The notes: generated by a model not told the origin, from the letters alone. Numbered from the stretch's first letter, positions 17,839 to 27,636 are shown. The stretch is DNA of 64,000 bases from Bog-793 sp963803025 (GCA_963803025.1 CAWDKZ010000007.1:1-64000); one strand, 5' to 3'. Numbers and translations: made by a program.

Positions 17839-19214
17839 GCAGCACCAACGGCAAATCCGTGCACCATAGCGAGCCAACGGCAAACGCGACACGGAAGGCG
17901 GATATTGGATTGCTTGCTGCCCTCAGCATCGGGGTCGGCGGCATGATCGGTGCCGGGATTTTCTCCATCCTCGGAGTCGTGGCACGTGTTGCAGGTTCCG
18001 CCATGCCCCTTTCCTTCGCGATTGGAGGGGTGGTTGCAGGGCTCGCTGCCTACAGCTACGTCGCACTCGGGAAGACGTTCCCAAGTGTCGGTGGCGCTGT
18101 CACGTTCTTGGTTCGTGGGTACGGCGAAGGCGTGGCTTCCGGTTCACTCAACCTCTTCCAGTACTTCAGCTACATCATCACCATTGCGCTGTACGCCACA
18201 GGGTTTGCTGCGTACGCAGTGACCTTCATTCATCTGCCGTCCAAAGTGTGGGCAGTTGTTGTCGTGCTCGCCTTCACGGCGATCAACTTTCTCGGCAGCC
18301 GACTCATGGGTCGAGCAGAGTCCGTCATCGTGATCATCAAGGTGGCCATCCTCATCGTCTTCATCGTGGCAGCCTTCATGGCGCTCACCGGGAAGGGGGT
18401 TGTTCGGCTGTCGCCAGCTTCCTGGCCCGGTCCTCTGGCGATCTTCACCGGTGCAGGCGTCCTGTTCGTTGGCTACGAGGGCTTCGGCCTGATCACGAAT
18501 GCTGCAGCCAACATGGCCAAGCCGAAGCGCGAGTTGCCACGTGCGATCTACGGCAGCGTCGCCATTGTGATCGTGATCTACCTGCTGGTCGCGAGCGGTG
18601 TCGTGACCAATGTGCCGCTCGAGGTCCTGAAGGGACTAGGGAATTCCGCCTTGGCCGTCGCAGCCAAACCGTCCCTGGGACAGGCGGGATTCAGGTTGAT
18701 CGCCATCGCGGCCTTGCTTTCGACTGCATCCGCAGTCAACGCCACCTTGTTCGGGTCTACGAACATCGCCTATCAGATCGCCAAGAACGGCGGTCTCCCA
18801 CCGGCGTTCGACCGCAAGCTCTGGGGTCGTGATGTTGAAGGGCTCTTCATCACCTCTGGGTTGGTTCTCGTCTTCGTTCTGCTCTTTCCCTTGAGTGCCG
18901 TCGCCTCCATGGGAAGCGCAGGGTTCCTCCTCGTGTACTCGGCTGTCAACATCGGTCACATGAGGATTCGAAAGCAGACAGGGGCGAAGGCGTGGCCGGT
19001 CGTGGCGTCGGCGGTCACGTGCCTCTCCCTCTTCGTCGTCCTCGTGTACCACATGATCGCCACAGCGCCGACATCAGCGATCGCTCTTGGTGTCACGCTG
19101 GCGGGGAGCTTCTTGTTCGAGATTGTGTATCGGCGCACGACCGGGCGAACTTTCAAAGCGATTCTGACGCAAACCGACCCCGTGCCAGCGGCAGCTCCTC
19201 CTACCGCTCAGTGA
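17835..19214 (+). CDS. APC-superfamily amino acid permease (copy 1)
   Basis: This integral membrane transporter has 459 residues and about 12 hydrophobic segments. The first helix carries ALSIGVGGMIGAGIFSILG, the APC signature for substrate and ion binding. Later segments include GYEGFGLITNAAANMAKPKR and ALLSTASAVNATLFGSTN. The substrate is not predictable; relatives move amino acids with H+. The ATG overlaps the stop of an ATPase remnant. It is nearly identical to the gene at 28224-29573, and the match starts about 16 bases before the ATG and ends about 11 codons before the stop. Confidence 0.85.
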   Translation: MSSTNGKSVHHSEPTANATRKADIGLLAALSIGVGGMIGAGIFSILGVVARVAGSAMPLSFAIGGVVAGLAAYSYVALGKTFPSVGGAVTFLVRGYGEGVASGSLNLFQYFSYIITIALYATGFAAYAVTFIHLPSKVWAVVVVLAFTAINFLGSRLMGRAESVIVIIKVAILIVFIVAAFMALTGKGVVRLSPASWPGPLAIFTGAGVLFVGYEGFGLITNAAANMAKPKRELPRAIYGSVAIVIVIYLLVASGVVTNVPLEVLKGLGNSALAVAAKPSLGQAGFRLIAIAALLSTASAVNATLFGSTNIAYQIAKNGGLPPAFDRKLWGRDVEGLFITSGLVLVFVLLFPLSAVASMGSAGFLLVYSAVNIGHMRIRKQTGAKAWPVVASAVTCLSLFVVLVYHMIATAPTSAIALGVTLAGSFLFEIVYRRTTGRTFKAILTQTDPVPAAAPPTAQ

Positions 19215-19375
19215 GCAACGGAAACGCGTGGAAAGGACGCCACCTACGATCGGCGGCAGGGACCCAGCGATAGAGCGTGGCCATCGAACCCCTAGGTTCG
19301 ACGCGACCTCCCGGGTGGCTGCCCGCTGGCCAAGAGCTGCTTGGCTGGCTCCACCTTGGTAAAGGAGGCCTGTGC

Positions 19376-20565
19376 TCACTCGTCCCCATCCTCGGGAGCG
19401 TGCGCGCTGCTAAGGGGAGCGCCTTTGCCATAGCGGGCGATGACGTGAACGTCGACGTCGGCTTGGCGGGCGAACTGGAGCACACGCTGGACGACCGAGG
19501 CCCTGCTTGTGAGCTTCTCCCATCTGGACCTGCGTGACGCGCCGAGCACGATCTGGGTGATCTGGTTGTCCTTGGCGAACTGCACCAGCGCCGAGGCGGG
19601 GTCGTCCGCGGTGATCTCGTGCCAGCGGGCGCCCAGGTCCTCCGCGAGGTGCTTGACGGCCGCGAGAGCCTCCTTGGACGCCGGCCGCGAACTGTCGTCT
19701 CCAATGACGTAGACGGCTTGCAGGTCGGCGTGTGCCCGTACCGCAATCCTGGCCGCGCGGCGCAGCACCGCGTCGGTTCCCGGTGCTGCATCGACGGCCA
19801 CCATGATGCGCTCGGCGGTGTCCCAGACGATGTCTGGGTGCCGGGCGACGAGGAACCCCAGGAGCTCCTCTTCGGTCTCATCTGCAACAAAGCGAAGCGC
19901 GAGCTCGCGCAAGCGCCACGAGGTTCTGATAGCGGAAGAAGCTGGTGAGGGCACTGGGGATCTTCTCGGGAGGGTAGATGTGACCATGCAGCATGCGCCG
20001 GCGCAGCTGCTCGGGGGACGAGTCGATCAGCTCGAGCTGGTCAGCCCTGCGCACGACCCAGTCGGGCACCCGCTCGCGGACGGCCACGCCGGTGATCTGC
20101 TGCACGGCGTCAGCGACGCTTTCGAGGTGCTGGATGTTGACGGTGCTGACGACCCCAATCCCCGCGTCGAGGATCTCGAGCACGTCCTGCCATCGTTTGG
20201 TGTGGGGTCCTGAACCGGGCACGTTCGTGTGGGCGAGCTCGTCGATGAGGGCGACCTCGGGCTTTCGGGCAAGTACCGCCGCGAGGTCCATCTCCTCGAA
20301 GGCCGTGCCCCGGTAGTCGACGACGCTTGCGAGGGACGGTCGGCAGGTCTCGGATCTGCTGAGCTGTGAGCTCCCGGCCGTGCGTCTCGACGAAGCCGAT
20401 CACCACGTCCGTGCCGCGCTTGTAGCGGCGCCAACCCTCATCGAGCATGGCCCAGGTCTTGCCGACGCCAGCCACAGCCCCGAGGTAGACGCGGAACTTT
20501 CCCGTCGGCTCAACGCCTTGATCGACTTCCTGGGTTCTGGCGGTGGAGTCGGCGTCGCTAGCCAC
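19376..20565 (-). pseudogene. kdpD: Short KdpD (KdpD + USP domains, no kinase), frameshifted
   Basis: The N-terminal KdpD sensor domain has Walker A GAVAGVGKT and the typical HTNVPGSGPHTKRWQDVLE segment. It is followed by a universal-stress-protein-like domain (IMVAVDAAPGTDAVLRRAAR to VDVHVIARYGKG), then a stop. There is no transmembrane or histidine-kinase region, so this is the non-kinase short form known from some bacteria. Frames shift near 20335 (after LPTVP; resumes SVVDYRGTAFEEMDL) and near 19920 (after FRYQNLVAL; resumes RELALRFVADET). The start is uncertain (GTG 20565 proposed). No kdpE follows. It is the last gene of the kdp operon. Confidence 0.7.
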
Positions 20566-20687
20566 CGTCGACCACGTCCGACCCCAGTATCTGTCCGAGG
20601 CCCCTGGCTGACGCAGCAAGCCGCAGGCCGGCAACGGACAGATCTCGAGGCTCTGACACAAAGGTTGAGACATTCACGGCAGGGCAC

Positions 20688-21264
20688 TTACTCCATCTTG
20701 GCGAGGGCCTCGTTCAACTGGAGCACGACGATGTAGTCCGAGCCCAGGAACCCGAACTCAGCGGAGTTGGTCTCACGGGCAATGAGCTTGTCCAGCACCT
20801 TCGGAGACAGTCCCGTGGCCTTGGACACCATCGGGCACCTCGGCGTACGCGTCGACCGGGGTGATGTCGGGGTCGATCCCGCTTCCAGAGGTGGTGACAA
20901 GGTCCTCCGTCGGGTTCACGCCCATCTTGTGCCAGTAGGCGATCAGCGCTTTGGTGTCGTCGAGCAGCACCTCGGACCGGGGACCGAGGTTGGTTGCGCC
21001 GGTGTCGCCGCTCTTGCCGTTCGCGACGAGCGGGTTGTCCCCGACGCCGGCGTACGGCCCGAAGTCGTCGGGGCGCCCGTGGAAGAACTTCGGGCTGGTC
21101 CAGTTCTGGCCGATCAGCGTCGAACCGTTCGCGGTGATCGAGCCGTCGGCCTGGTGCTTGAAGAGGACCTGGGAGACGCCAGTGCCCGCCAAGGGGTACA
21201 GCAGGCCGAAGAACACGAGGCAGAACAGGGCGAGTACAACTGAACGTCTTAGGTGAGTGATCAT
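20688..21264 (-). pseudogene. kdpC: KdpC, one frameshift
   Basis: KdpC is the small single-span subunit that stabilises the KdpFABC K+ pump. The start ATG 21264 overlaps the kdpB stop (ATGA). Residues 8-28 form the membrane helix. NWTSPKFFHGRPDDFG and ATNLGPRSEVLL are family hallmarks. The frame breaks near 20832 (DAYAEVP then MVSKATGLSPKVLDKLI). The tail SDYIVVLQLNEALAKME completes a full-length protein of about 192 residues if the base is restored. Confidence 0.8.
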
Positions 21265-23380
21265 CAGTACGCCTTCAGTGCGGTAAGGATCAGGTCGATC
21301 AGCTTGATGAAGATGAAGGGAGCGATGATGCCGCCGACTGCGTAGATGTAGACATTGCGACGCAGGATCGCGGCCGCGCTGGCGGCTCGGAACTTCACGC
21401 CCCGAAGTGCCAGCGGGATGAGGGCGATGATCACGAGAGCGTTGAAGATGACAGCCGACAGCACGGCACTTTGCGGGCTGTGCAACCTCATGATGTTGAG
21501 CGTCTTGAGCTGGGGGTAGGTCGCGACGAACAAGGCCGGGATGATGGCGAAGTACTTCGCCACGTCGTTCGCGATCGAGAATGTCGTGAGCGCCCCACGG
21601 GTGATGAGCAGCTGCTTTCCGATCTCGACGATCTCGAGGAGCTTGGTCGGGTTGGAGTCGAGGTCGACCATGTTGCCGGCTTCTTTGGCAGCGGTCGTGC
21701 CCGAGTTCATGGCCACGCCGACGTCAGCCTGCGCGAGCGCTGGGGCGTCGTTCGTGCCGTCGCCGGTCATGGCGATGAGCTTGCCGCCCTCCTGCTCGGA
21801 CTTGATGAGGGCCAACTTCGTCTCGGGAGTCGCCTCGGCGAGGTAGTCGTCGACGCCGGCCTCTTGCGCGATGGCTGCCGCGGTCAGAGGGTTGTCGCCG
21901 GTGACCATCACAGTGCGGATGCCCATCGCACGCATCTCGTCGAAACGCTCACGTATGCCTTGCTTGACCACGTCCTTCAGCTCTATGACGCCGATGATCA
22001 GCGGTCCGTCGGCGACCGCGAGCGGCGTGGACCCGGCCCGCGAGATGCGCTCGACCGCCGCGTCGAGGTCGTCGGGGATCGACCCGCCCAGCGCCGTGAC
22101 CCATGCCTTGACAGACTCGGCGGCCCCCTTGCGGATCCGGCGGGGGCCGAGATCGAGCCCGGACATCCGCGTGGTGGCCGTGAAGGGGACGAACTTGTGG
22201 TCCACGCCGAGCTCCCGGGCGCGGATGTCGAAGCGCTCCTTGGCGAGCACGACGATCGAGCGTCCTTCCGGAGTCTCGTCGGCCAGCGACGCCAACTGGG
22301 CGGCATCGGCCACCTCCTGCTCGGAGTGGCCGCCGACAGGGTAGAAGTCCGACGCCATGCGGTTGCCGAGCGTGATCGTGCCGGTCTTGTCCAAGCAGCA
22401 GCGTCTGTGTGTCGCCCGCCGCCTCCACGGCCCGGCCGCTCATGGCGAGCACGTTGCGCTGCACGAGCCGGTCCATGCCGGCGATGCCGATCGCCGACAG
22501 CAGTGCGCCGATAGTCGTCGGGATCAGGCAGACGAGCAGCGACACGAGGATCACAACAGATACCGTCGCCCCCGCGTAGTGGCCGAACGGCTGCAGGACG
22601 ACCACCACCGGAATGAAGATGATGGTGAGGACGGCGAGCAGGATCGTCAGGGCGAGCTCGTTGGGCGTCTTCTGGCGGTTGGCCCCCTCCACGAGGGTGA
22701 TCATGCGGTCAAGGAAGGTTTGTCCCGGTTCCGCGGTGACCTTGACCACGATCCGGTCGGAAAGCACCTTCGTGCCACCGGTGACCGCCGATCGGTCGCC
22801 ACCGGACTCGCGGATGACCGGGGCCGACTCGCCGGTGATCGCCGACTCGTCGACCGACGCGATGCCTTCGGTGATCTCACCGTCGGAGGGGATCAGGTCA
22901 CCGGCCTCGCAGACCACGAGGTCACCCTTGGCGAGCGCCGCGGCGGCGACCAACTGCTCGGTGCCGTCGGGGAGAAGCTTGCGTGCCTCGGTCTCCGAGC
23001 GCATCTTGCGCAGCGTGTCGGCCTGGGCCTTGCCCCTGCCTTCGGCCATCGCCTCGGCGAAGTTGGCGAAGATCGAGGGTCAAGAACAGCCAGATCGTGA
23101 TGGACCAGTCGAAAAGGCCCGGATGCGCGATCGACTCGATGAAGGTGATCACCGTGCCGATGAGAACAACGAACATCACCGGGTTGCGGACCTGCACCCG
23201 GGGGTCGAGCTTCTTGAAGGAGCCGATGATCGCCTGGCCGAGGATCTGGCGGTCGAAGAGGCTTCGCGCCTGGGCCACACCGTGGGGCACACTTGGAGGC
23301 GCGTTCCCAGTCGCGACTGCCGTGGCGGAGCTTGCGCCGCTGCGGGGATCAGTTGAGTCGTTCATGTGGGAGGGCTCCAT
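21264..23380 (-). pseudogene. kdpB: KdpB catalytic P-type ATPase subunit, two frameshifts
   Basis: KdpB is the ATP-hydrolysing subunit of the high-affinity K+ pump. Visible parts are DRQILGQAIIGSFKKLDPR near the N-terminus, the TGESAPVIRESGGD loop, the phosphorylation site DKTGTITLGNRM, GDGTNDAPALAQADVGVAM and C-terminal helices. The ATG 23380 overlaps the kdpA stop. The frame breaks near 23078 (WLFLTL then IFANFAEAMAEGRG) and near 22394 (one extra G just before DKTGT). Both breaks hit highly conserved stretches. The pump is non-functional unless these are sequencing errors. Confidence 0.85.
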
Positions 23381-25071
23381 CAAAAGAACTTGCTGTGGAT
23401 GAGTTGCTCGACGACCGGGCCGAGCGAGACGGCGGGGAAGAACGTGAGGCCGCCGATGATGAGGATGACGCCGATCACGAGCCCGACGAACATGCCGTTG
23501 TCGGTCCTGAACGTGCCGATCGACTCGGCGACGGTTCCCTTGGCCGCTAGCGATCCTGCCAGTGCCAGTGCCGGGACCATGATGCCGAAGCGTCCGAGGA
23601 GCATGTCGATGCTCCCGATGACGTTGTAGAACTGGGTGTTGCCCGTGAGTCCCGCGAAGGCCGAGCCGTTGTTGTTGCCCTGAGAGGTGAGGGCGTAGAG
23701 GATCTCGGTGAAGCCGTGCGGTCCGTGATTGAGCGGGCCTGCTCGGCCCTCGGCGACCGAGACGGCGATTCCGGTCAGGATGAGCACGATCATCGGCATG
23801 ACGAGCGACCCGAGCCCGGCCAGCTTCACTTCCTTGGATTGGATCTTCTTGCGTATGTACTCCGGCGTTCGCCCGATCATCAACCCGCCGATGAACACGG
23901 CGAGGATGGCGTAGAGGAGGATCGTGTACAGGCCGCTGCCGGTTCCTCCCGGGGTGACCTCGCCGAGCATCATGCCGGTCAGGAGCCCGAAGCCGCCCAT
24001 TGCGGTGTAGGAGTCGTTGGACCCGTCGACGGAGCCGGTCGAGGTCTGCGTCGACGCGATGTCGTAGAGAGCCGACTGGGTGTCGCCGAAGCGGACCTCT
24101 TTGCCCTCCATGTTGCCCGTGGGCTGGCTCTTGATGCCCGCGGCGGCAACCGCGGGGTTCCCCACGTGCTCGGCATAGGAGGAGAATCCGACCCAGGCGC
24201 CGAAGAGGATGACCATGGCGGCCAGCAAGGCGACGCCCTGGCGGATGCTCCCCACCATCTTGCCGAAGGTGTAGGTGAGGGAGAAGCCGACGCTCAACAG
24301 CAAGGCGAACGAGAGGAAGTTCGTGAGCCCGGTCGGGTTCTCGAAGGGGTCCGCGCCGTTTGCGTTGAAGAAGCCGCCACCGTTGGTGCCGAGCTGCTTG
24401 ATGGCCTCCATGAAGCCCACCGGGCCGACGGCGATCGTCTGGGTCATGTTGTTCAAGATGTCGTGGATGTGCACCGGGCCGCTCAGGGTCTGTGCCGCGC
24501 CCTGGGCGACGAAGATGAGCCCGAAGACGAAGGCGATGGGCAGCTCGATGTAGAGCAGGCAGCGGGTGATGTCCACCCAGAAGTTGCCGATCGTACGAGA
24601 GTTGCGGCGTGCGAAGCCGCGGACGAGGGCGATGGCCACCGCGACTCCGACGGCCATGCTCACAAACTGCTGAACAGTGAGAGCGGCCATCTGCGACAGG
24701 TACGACATCGTCGACTCGCCGTCATAGTTCTGCCAGTTCGTGTTCGTTACGAACGAGGTTGCCGTGTTCCACGACAACGCGGGCGACACGGCCCCGAGGT
24801 GCTGCGGGTTGAGGGGAAGCGAGCCCTGGATCCGGATGATCAGGTAGGTGATCAGGATCGAAACCGCGGAGAACACGATCAGGGAGCCGGCGTAACGCTT
24901 CCAGCTCTGTTCCTGTTCGGGACTGGTGCCTAGAGCCCAGTAGACGGGTCGCTCGATGAATCCGAGCCAGTGCACCCGGCCCTCGAAGACAGAGGCCATG
25001 TACGAGCCGAGGAACCGCCAGCAAAGGCCCATCACCACCACGAGGGCGACGATCGTCCAGAAGAACTGCAT
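23380..25071 (-). CDS. kdpA: KdpA potassium-translocating subunit
   Basis: KdpA is the intact 563-residue K+-binding channel-like subunit of KdpFABC, related to the Trk/Ktr superfamily with ten membrane helices. The selectivity segments include TSFVTNTNWQNYDGE, GTNGGGFFNANGADPFENP, MGGFGLL and SQGNNNGSAFAGL. The ATG 25071 overlaps the kdpF stop by one base; an upstream GTG at 25080 is in frame but less likely. It is the only full-length large kdp gene here. Confidence 0.9.
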   Translation of the reverse strand: MQFFWTIVALVVVMGLCWRFLGSYMASVFEGRVHWLGFIERPVYWALGTSPEQEQSWKRYAGSLIVFSAVSILITYLIIRIQGSLPLNPQHLGAVSPALSWNTATSFVTNTNWQNYDGESTMSYLSQMAALTVQQFVSMAVGVAVAIALVRGFARRNSRTIGNFWVDITRCLLYIELPIAFVFGLIFVAQGAAQTLSGPVHIHDILNNMTQTIAVGPVGFMEAIKQLGTNGGGFFNANGADPFENPTGLTNFLSFALLLSVGFSLTYTFGKMVGSIRQGVALLAAMVILFGAWVGFSSYAEHVGNPAVAAAGIKSQPTGNMEGKEVRFGDTQSALYDIASTQTSTGSVDGSNDSYTAMGGFGLLTGMMLGEVTPGGTGSGLYTILLYAILAVFIGGLMIGRTPEYIRKKIQSKEVKLAGLGSLVMPMIVLILTGIAVSVAEGRAGPLNHGPHGFTEILYALTSQGNNNGSAFAGLTGNTQFYNVIGSIDMLLGRFGIMVPALALAGSLAAKGTVAESIGTFRTDNGMFVGLVIGVILIIGGLTFFPAVSLGPVVEQLIHSKFF

Positions 25072-25160
25072 CAGAACCACTCCGGCTTGAACATGGCGAT
25101 GCCGACGTAGATGAACGTCAGCACCGAGACGATGAGCAGCACGACCTGGACGGCGTTCAT
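25071..25160 (-). CDS. kdpF: KdpF small membrane subunit
   Basis: This 29-residue single-helix peptide begins MNAVQVVLLIVSVLTFIYVG and ends MFKPEWF. The family ending on KPE-F is characteristic of KdpF, which stabilises the KdpABC complex. It overlaps the upstream 27-aa peptide by ATGA and kdpA by one base, so the whole operon is translationally coupled. Confidence 0.85.
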   Translation of the reverse strand: MNAVQVVLLIVSVLTFIYVGIAMFKPEWF

Positions 25161-25240
25161 ACTCTGTCCAGTGCCCAGATCAAGCCGAAGAAGACGAGCA
25201 CGAAAGCGACCGTGCCCAGCACCGCGAGGAAATCAGCCAT
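25157..25240 (-). CDS. 27-aa membrane peptide heading the kdp operon
   Basis: A short frame from ATG 25238-25240 encodes 27 residues, beginning MADFLAVLGTVAFVLVFFGL and ending ALDRV. It is one hydrophobic helix with a short charged C-terminus. Its stop overlaps the kdpF ATG (ATGA). Similar short peptides precede kdpF in other actinobacteria as I remember them; no function is established. Tight coupling suggests a role in, or in regulation of, the Kdp complex. Confidence 0.6.
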   Translation of the reverse strand: MADFLAVLGTVAFVLVFFGLIWALDRV

Positions 25241-25263
25241 GCGGGCCAGTATCCGGCGGGCCG

Positions 25264-25305
25264 CGTAAACAGGGCGTAAATAAAGTGCCGCGAACCGTAA
25301 ATAAA
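25264..25305. promoter_or_regulatory. CGTAAA direct repeats between kdp and usp
   Basis: CGTAAA occurs at 25264, 25275 and 25296; the last two extend to CGTAAATAAA. The spacings of 11 and 21 bp are whole helical turns, as for response-regulator or similar sites binding one DNA face. The region is the divergent promoter of kdp (minus) and usp (plus) and is AT-rich against a GC-rich background. The binding protein is unknown, since no kdpE is nearby. Confidence 0.5.
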
Positions 25306-25353
25306 ACATAAACGGGCAGCGTGGCACTGGTTGGCTCGTAGAAGGATGACGTT

Positions 25354-25772
25354 ATGAGTGGAACGGTCGTCGTCGGGGTTGACGGCTCGGAGGCGAGCAA
25401 GGCCGCAGTCGGCTGGGCGGCACGTCAGGCCGAGTTCCTGGGCGCCACCCTTGTCGCGGTCAACTCCTGGGGGCCGATCTACCCGGTCGGCGTCGAGCCC
25501 GAGGAGAAGGCCCGCCAGGAGTTGACGAAGGTTCTCGTACAGGTGATCGGCGCCGATCGGGCTGCGGCGGTTCGGCTCGTGTTGTCGCCGGACGCGCCTG
25601 GGCACCTGCTGGTGCAGAAGCTGTCGATGCCGAAGTGCTCGTAATTGGCAGCCACGGTCACGGCCACGGTCACGCGACCCTCACCGGTGCGCTGCTCGGA
25701 TCGGTGAGCGAGTACTGCATTCGGCATGCCAGGTGCCCGGTCGTGGTCGTCCGGGCGGCCGAGCACGGCTGA
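25354..25772 (+). pseudogene. Universal stress protein, one frameshift
   Basis: This single-domain UspA-like protein has about 138 residues. The N-terminus VVVGVDGSEASKAAVGWAAR and the C-terminal nucleotide loop VIGSHGHGHGHATLTGALLG are clear, ending VVVVRAAEHG. The loop is unusually His-rich compared with the usual GxRG-type sequence. The frame breaks near 25614 (HLLVQK then EAVDAEVLVIGSHG). The start ATG 25354 follows GAAGGA. It is divergent from kdp and probably co-regulated. Confidence 0.75.
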
Positions 25773-25943
25773 AGCGCCTGCCCCTTCCGCACCAGGGATA
25801 ATCGCCGGGGCGCGGTTCCGCGGCCGTAACGTCGAGGCAGCTGCCGAGCCCGAAGCTCGATACCGTCCCCATGCAGTTTGCGGGTGCTGCTGAGTCACAG
25901 GGTCCACACCCGCACCTCGCGACAGACTGTTTTCCCGGGGACT

Positions 25944-26104
25944 ATGGTCTCTGCAGGGGAGCCGGGAAGCCTGGTCGGCATGTCATCCGTTCGCGGAAAG
26001 GAGCCGACGTGGGCAACCGCGGTGGCCGCGGCCAGTGTGCCAATGGAAGCGCCGCGTGGGACCATTCGCTAGCTCGGCCCGTCCGAGCTTGAATCGCAAT
26101 GGTC
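25944..26104 (+). ncRNA. Structured leader RNA, riboswitch-like
   Basis: ATGGTCTC at 25944-25951 can pair with GGGACCAT at 26058-26065 (one G-U), closing a domain of about 120 nt. Inside, TCGGC (25975-25979) pairs with GCCGA (26003-26007), and within that TCCG pairs with CGGA around a UUCG loop (25986-25997). The start codon region of the exchanger, ATGGTC at 26099-26104, can instead pair with the same GACCAT at 26060-26065. The closing helix and start-codon masking are therefore mutually exclusive, the logic of a translational riboswitch. I could not match it to a known class with confidence. Confidence 0.4.
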
Positions 26105-27102
26105 ATCGGATTCGCGGCCATCGCGTTCGTAGTCGGGGCATTGGTGAGCCTTGGAACGAGTTGGGTGCTCGTTTCCAGGCTCGAAAGAGTCGGTGAGCGT
26201 CTAGGGCTCTCAGAGGCGCTCCTCGGCTTGCTGGCTGCCCTGGCGGCTGACACTCCGGAGATCACCGCCGCCGTCACGGCCCTTACCCACCATCAGCTAG
26301 CGGTCGGCAGTGGTGTCGTCATCGGCTCGAACGCATTCAACCTGGCCGCGCTGCTCGGCCTCGGAGCTGTGGTTGCAGGCCGGATCGACCTACATCGCAA
26401 AGTCGTGGCGCTCGGTGGCGCCGTGGCGTTGTGGGTGGCGGTCGTGTGTCTCGTGTCGGTCCTGGGCGTCGTCGATCCCGTCTTCGGACTCGGTCTAGTG
26501 CTCGTCGTCCTAGTCCCCTACGTCGGCGTCCTGGCCGCGCATGGCAAGGACTTCCGGCGGCTCCCGATCCCACGGCAATGGGTGACGTGGCTGGCCTCGG
26601 CGGTCGCCGAGGAAGAAGTCGAACTCGCCGACGCCATACGTCCCGAGCGAGGAAGACCCCGGGACGCTTTCGAAGCCGCAGGCGCACTTGTCGTCGTGGT
26701 CGCAGCGAGCGTGACGATGGAACGTGGTGCATCCGCGTTGGGAACGCACTACGCCGTGGCCGGTATCGTCCTCGGTGGTCTCGTCCTGGCGGCGGTGACC
26801 AGCTTGCCCAATGCCGTTGCCGCGGTCTACCTGGCAGCGAAGGGACGAGGCGTAGCCGCGCTGAGCACGGCGCCTCAACAGCAACGCCCTTAACGTGGCG
26901 CTCGGTCTCCTGCTTCCTGCCGCATTCATCGGATTGGCGAAGCCGTCCGGGGAAGATACCCTCGTCGCAGCATGGTACGTGGGGCTTACGGTGTTGACCT
27001 TGACACTCGCCTACAACGGGACGGGGGCTTCGACGGTGGGCGGGTTGGGTCATCATCGTCGGCTACGCCGCGTTCGCGGTCTCACTCCTGGTCGCCTCAT
27101 GA
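26099..27102 (+). pseudogene. Sodium/calcium exchanger-type cation antiporter, frameshifted
   Basis: This CaCA (NCX-like) membrane protein has about 334 residues and two alpha-repeat regions: LAADTPEITAAVTALTHH near residue 45 and AVTSLPNAVAAVYLAAK near 238. The central acidic loop has EEEVELAD. The frame breaks near 26872 (VAALSTA then LNSNALNVALGLLLPA) and again near 27040, with the natural end at VGYAAFAVSLLVAS. Substrate could be Ca2+, Na+ or another cation. It follows the structured leader, which overlaps its start codon. No strong Shine-Dalgarno is seen. Confidence 0.7.
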
Positions 27103-27213
27103 ACTCTTGGCTGCAGAGCAACGACCCGACGACGCCCGCAACGGAGGGGCCGCGAGTACTCTGCGAACACAAGTCGCGAAGCGAGTTGCCTTTGTCGAAC
27201 GCCGGGAGCCGCG

Positions 27214-27636
27214 ATGTCATCAGCTGACGGACGCGTCAATGGCCACGCCCCGCCCGCGATCGTGGAGCGGCTGCTCGCAGAAGACTCGCCTCACCTAAGC
27301 GAACAGGTCACGCTCTGGGGCTGGTCCGCGAATCGCCTCTGGGTGCTCAGTTTCGTTCTGTGTGCTGTCGTCGCGGCCGTGGACGCACTGCTTGGCCACC
27401 GGCTCATCTTGATCGGACTCCTCATCGTCGGACCGTGTTGCGCCGTATTCACGGGCCGATGGTCCCGGATGGCTCTGACCGGAGCCTGGGCTGTCGGCCT
27501 CGCCGTGGTTCTGGGCCTTCCCGATCGAATCTGGGGAACTGCCGCCCACCTGGCATTCCTCGTCGCCGTACTCATCGTTGCGGTAGTAGGCACAATTGCG
27601 ACCGCAGTTGTCGAGAGGGCCACATCCGGCCGCTGA
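27214..27636 (+). CDS. Integral membrane protein, four-helix, unknown
   Basis: This 140-residue protein has a soluble N-terminus of about 40 residues and then four hydrophobic segments (VLSFVLCAVVAAVDALLG, LILIGLLIVGPCCAVFTG, LTGAWAVGLAVVLGL, LAFLVAVLIVAVVGTIATAV). The membrane part resembles the N-terminal membrane module that precedes PP2C phosphatase or kinase domains in streptomycetes, but no such output domain follows. Function unknown. Confidence 0.6.
   Translation: MSSADGRVNGHAPPAIVERLLAEDSPHLSEQVTLWGWSANRLWVLSFVLCAVVAAVDALLGHRLILIGLLIVGPCCAVFTGRWSRMALTGAWAVGLAVVLGLPDRIWGTAAHLAFLVAVLIVAVVGTIATAVVERATSGR

Noticed and set aside
25900..26098. Assignment of the exchanger leader to yybP-ykoY, cobalamin or ydaO riboswitches
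   Set aside because: Only short G-rich or GTCAT-like pieces match; the conserved cores are not all present, so I leave the class open.
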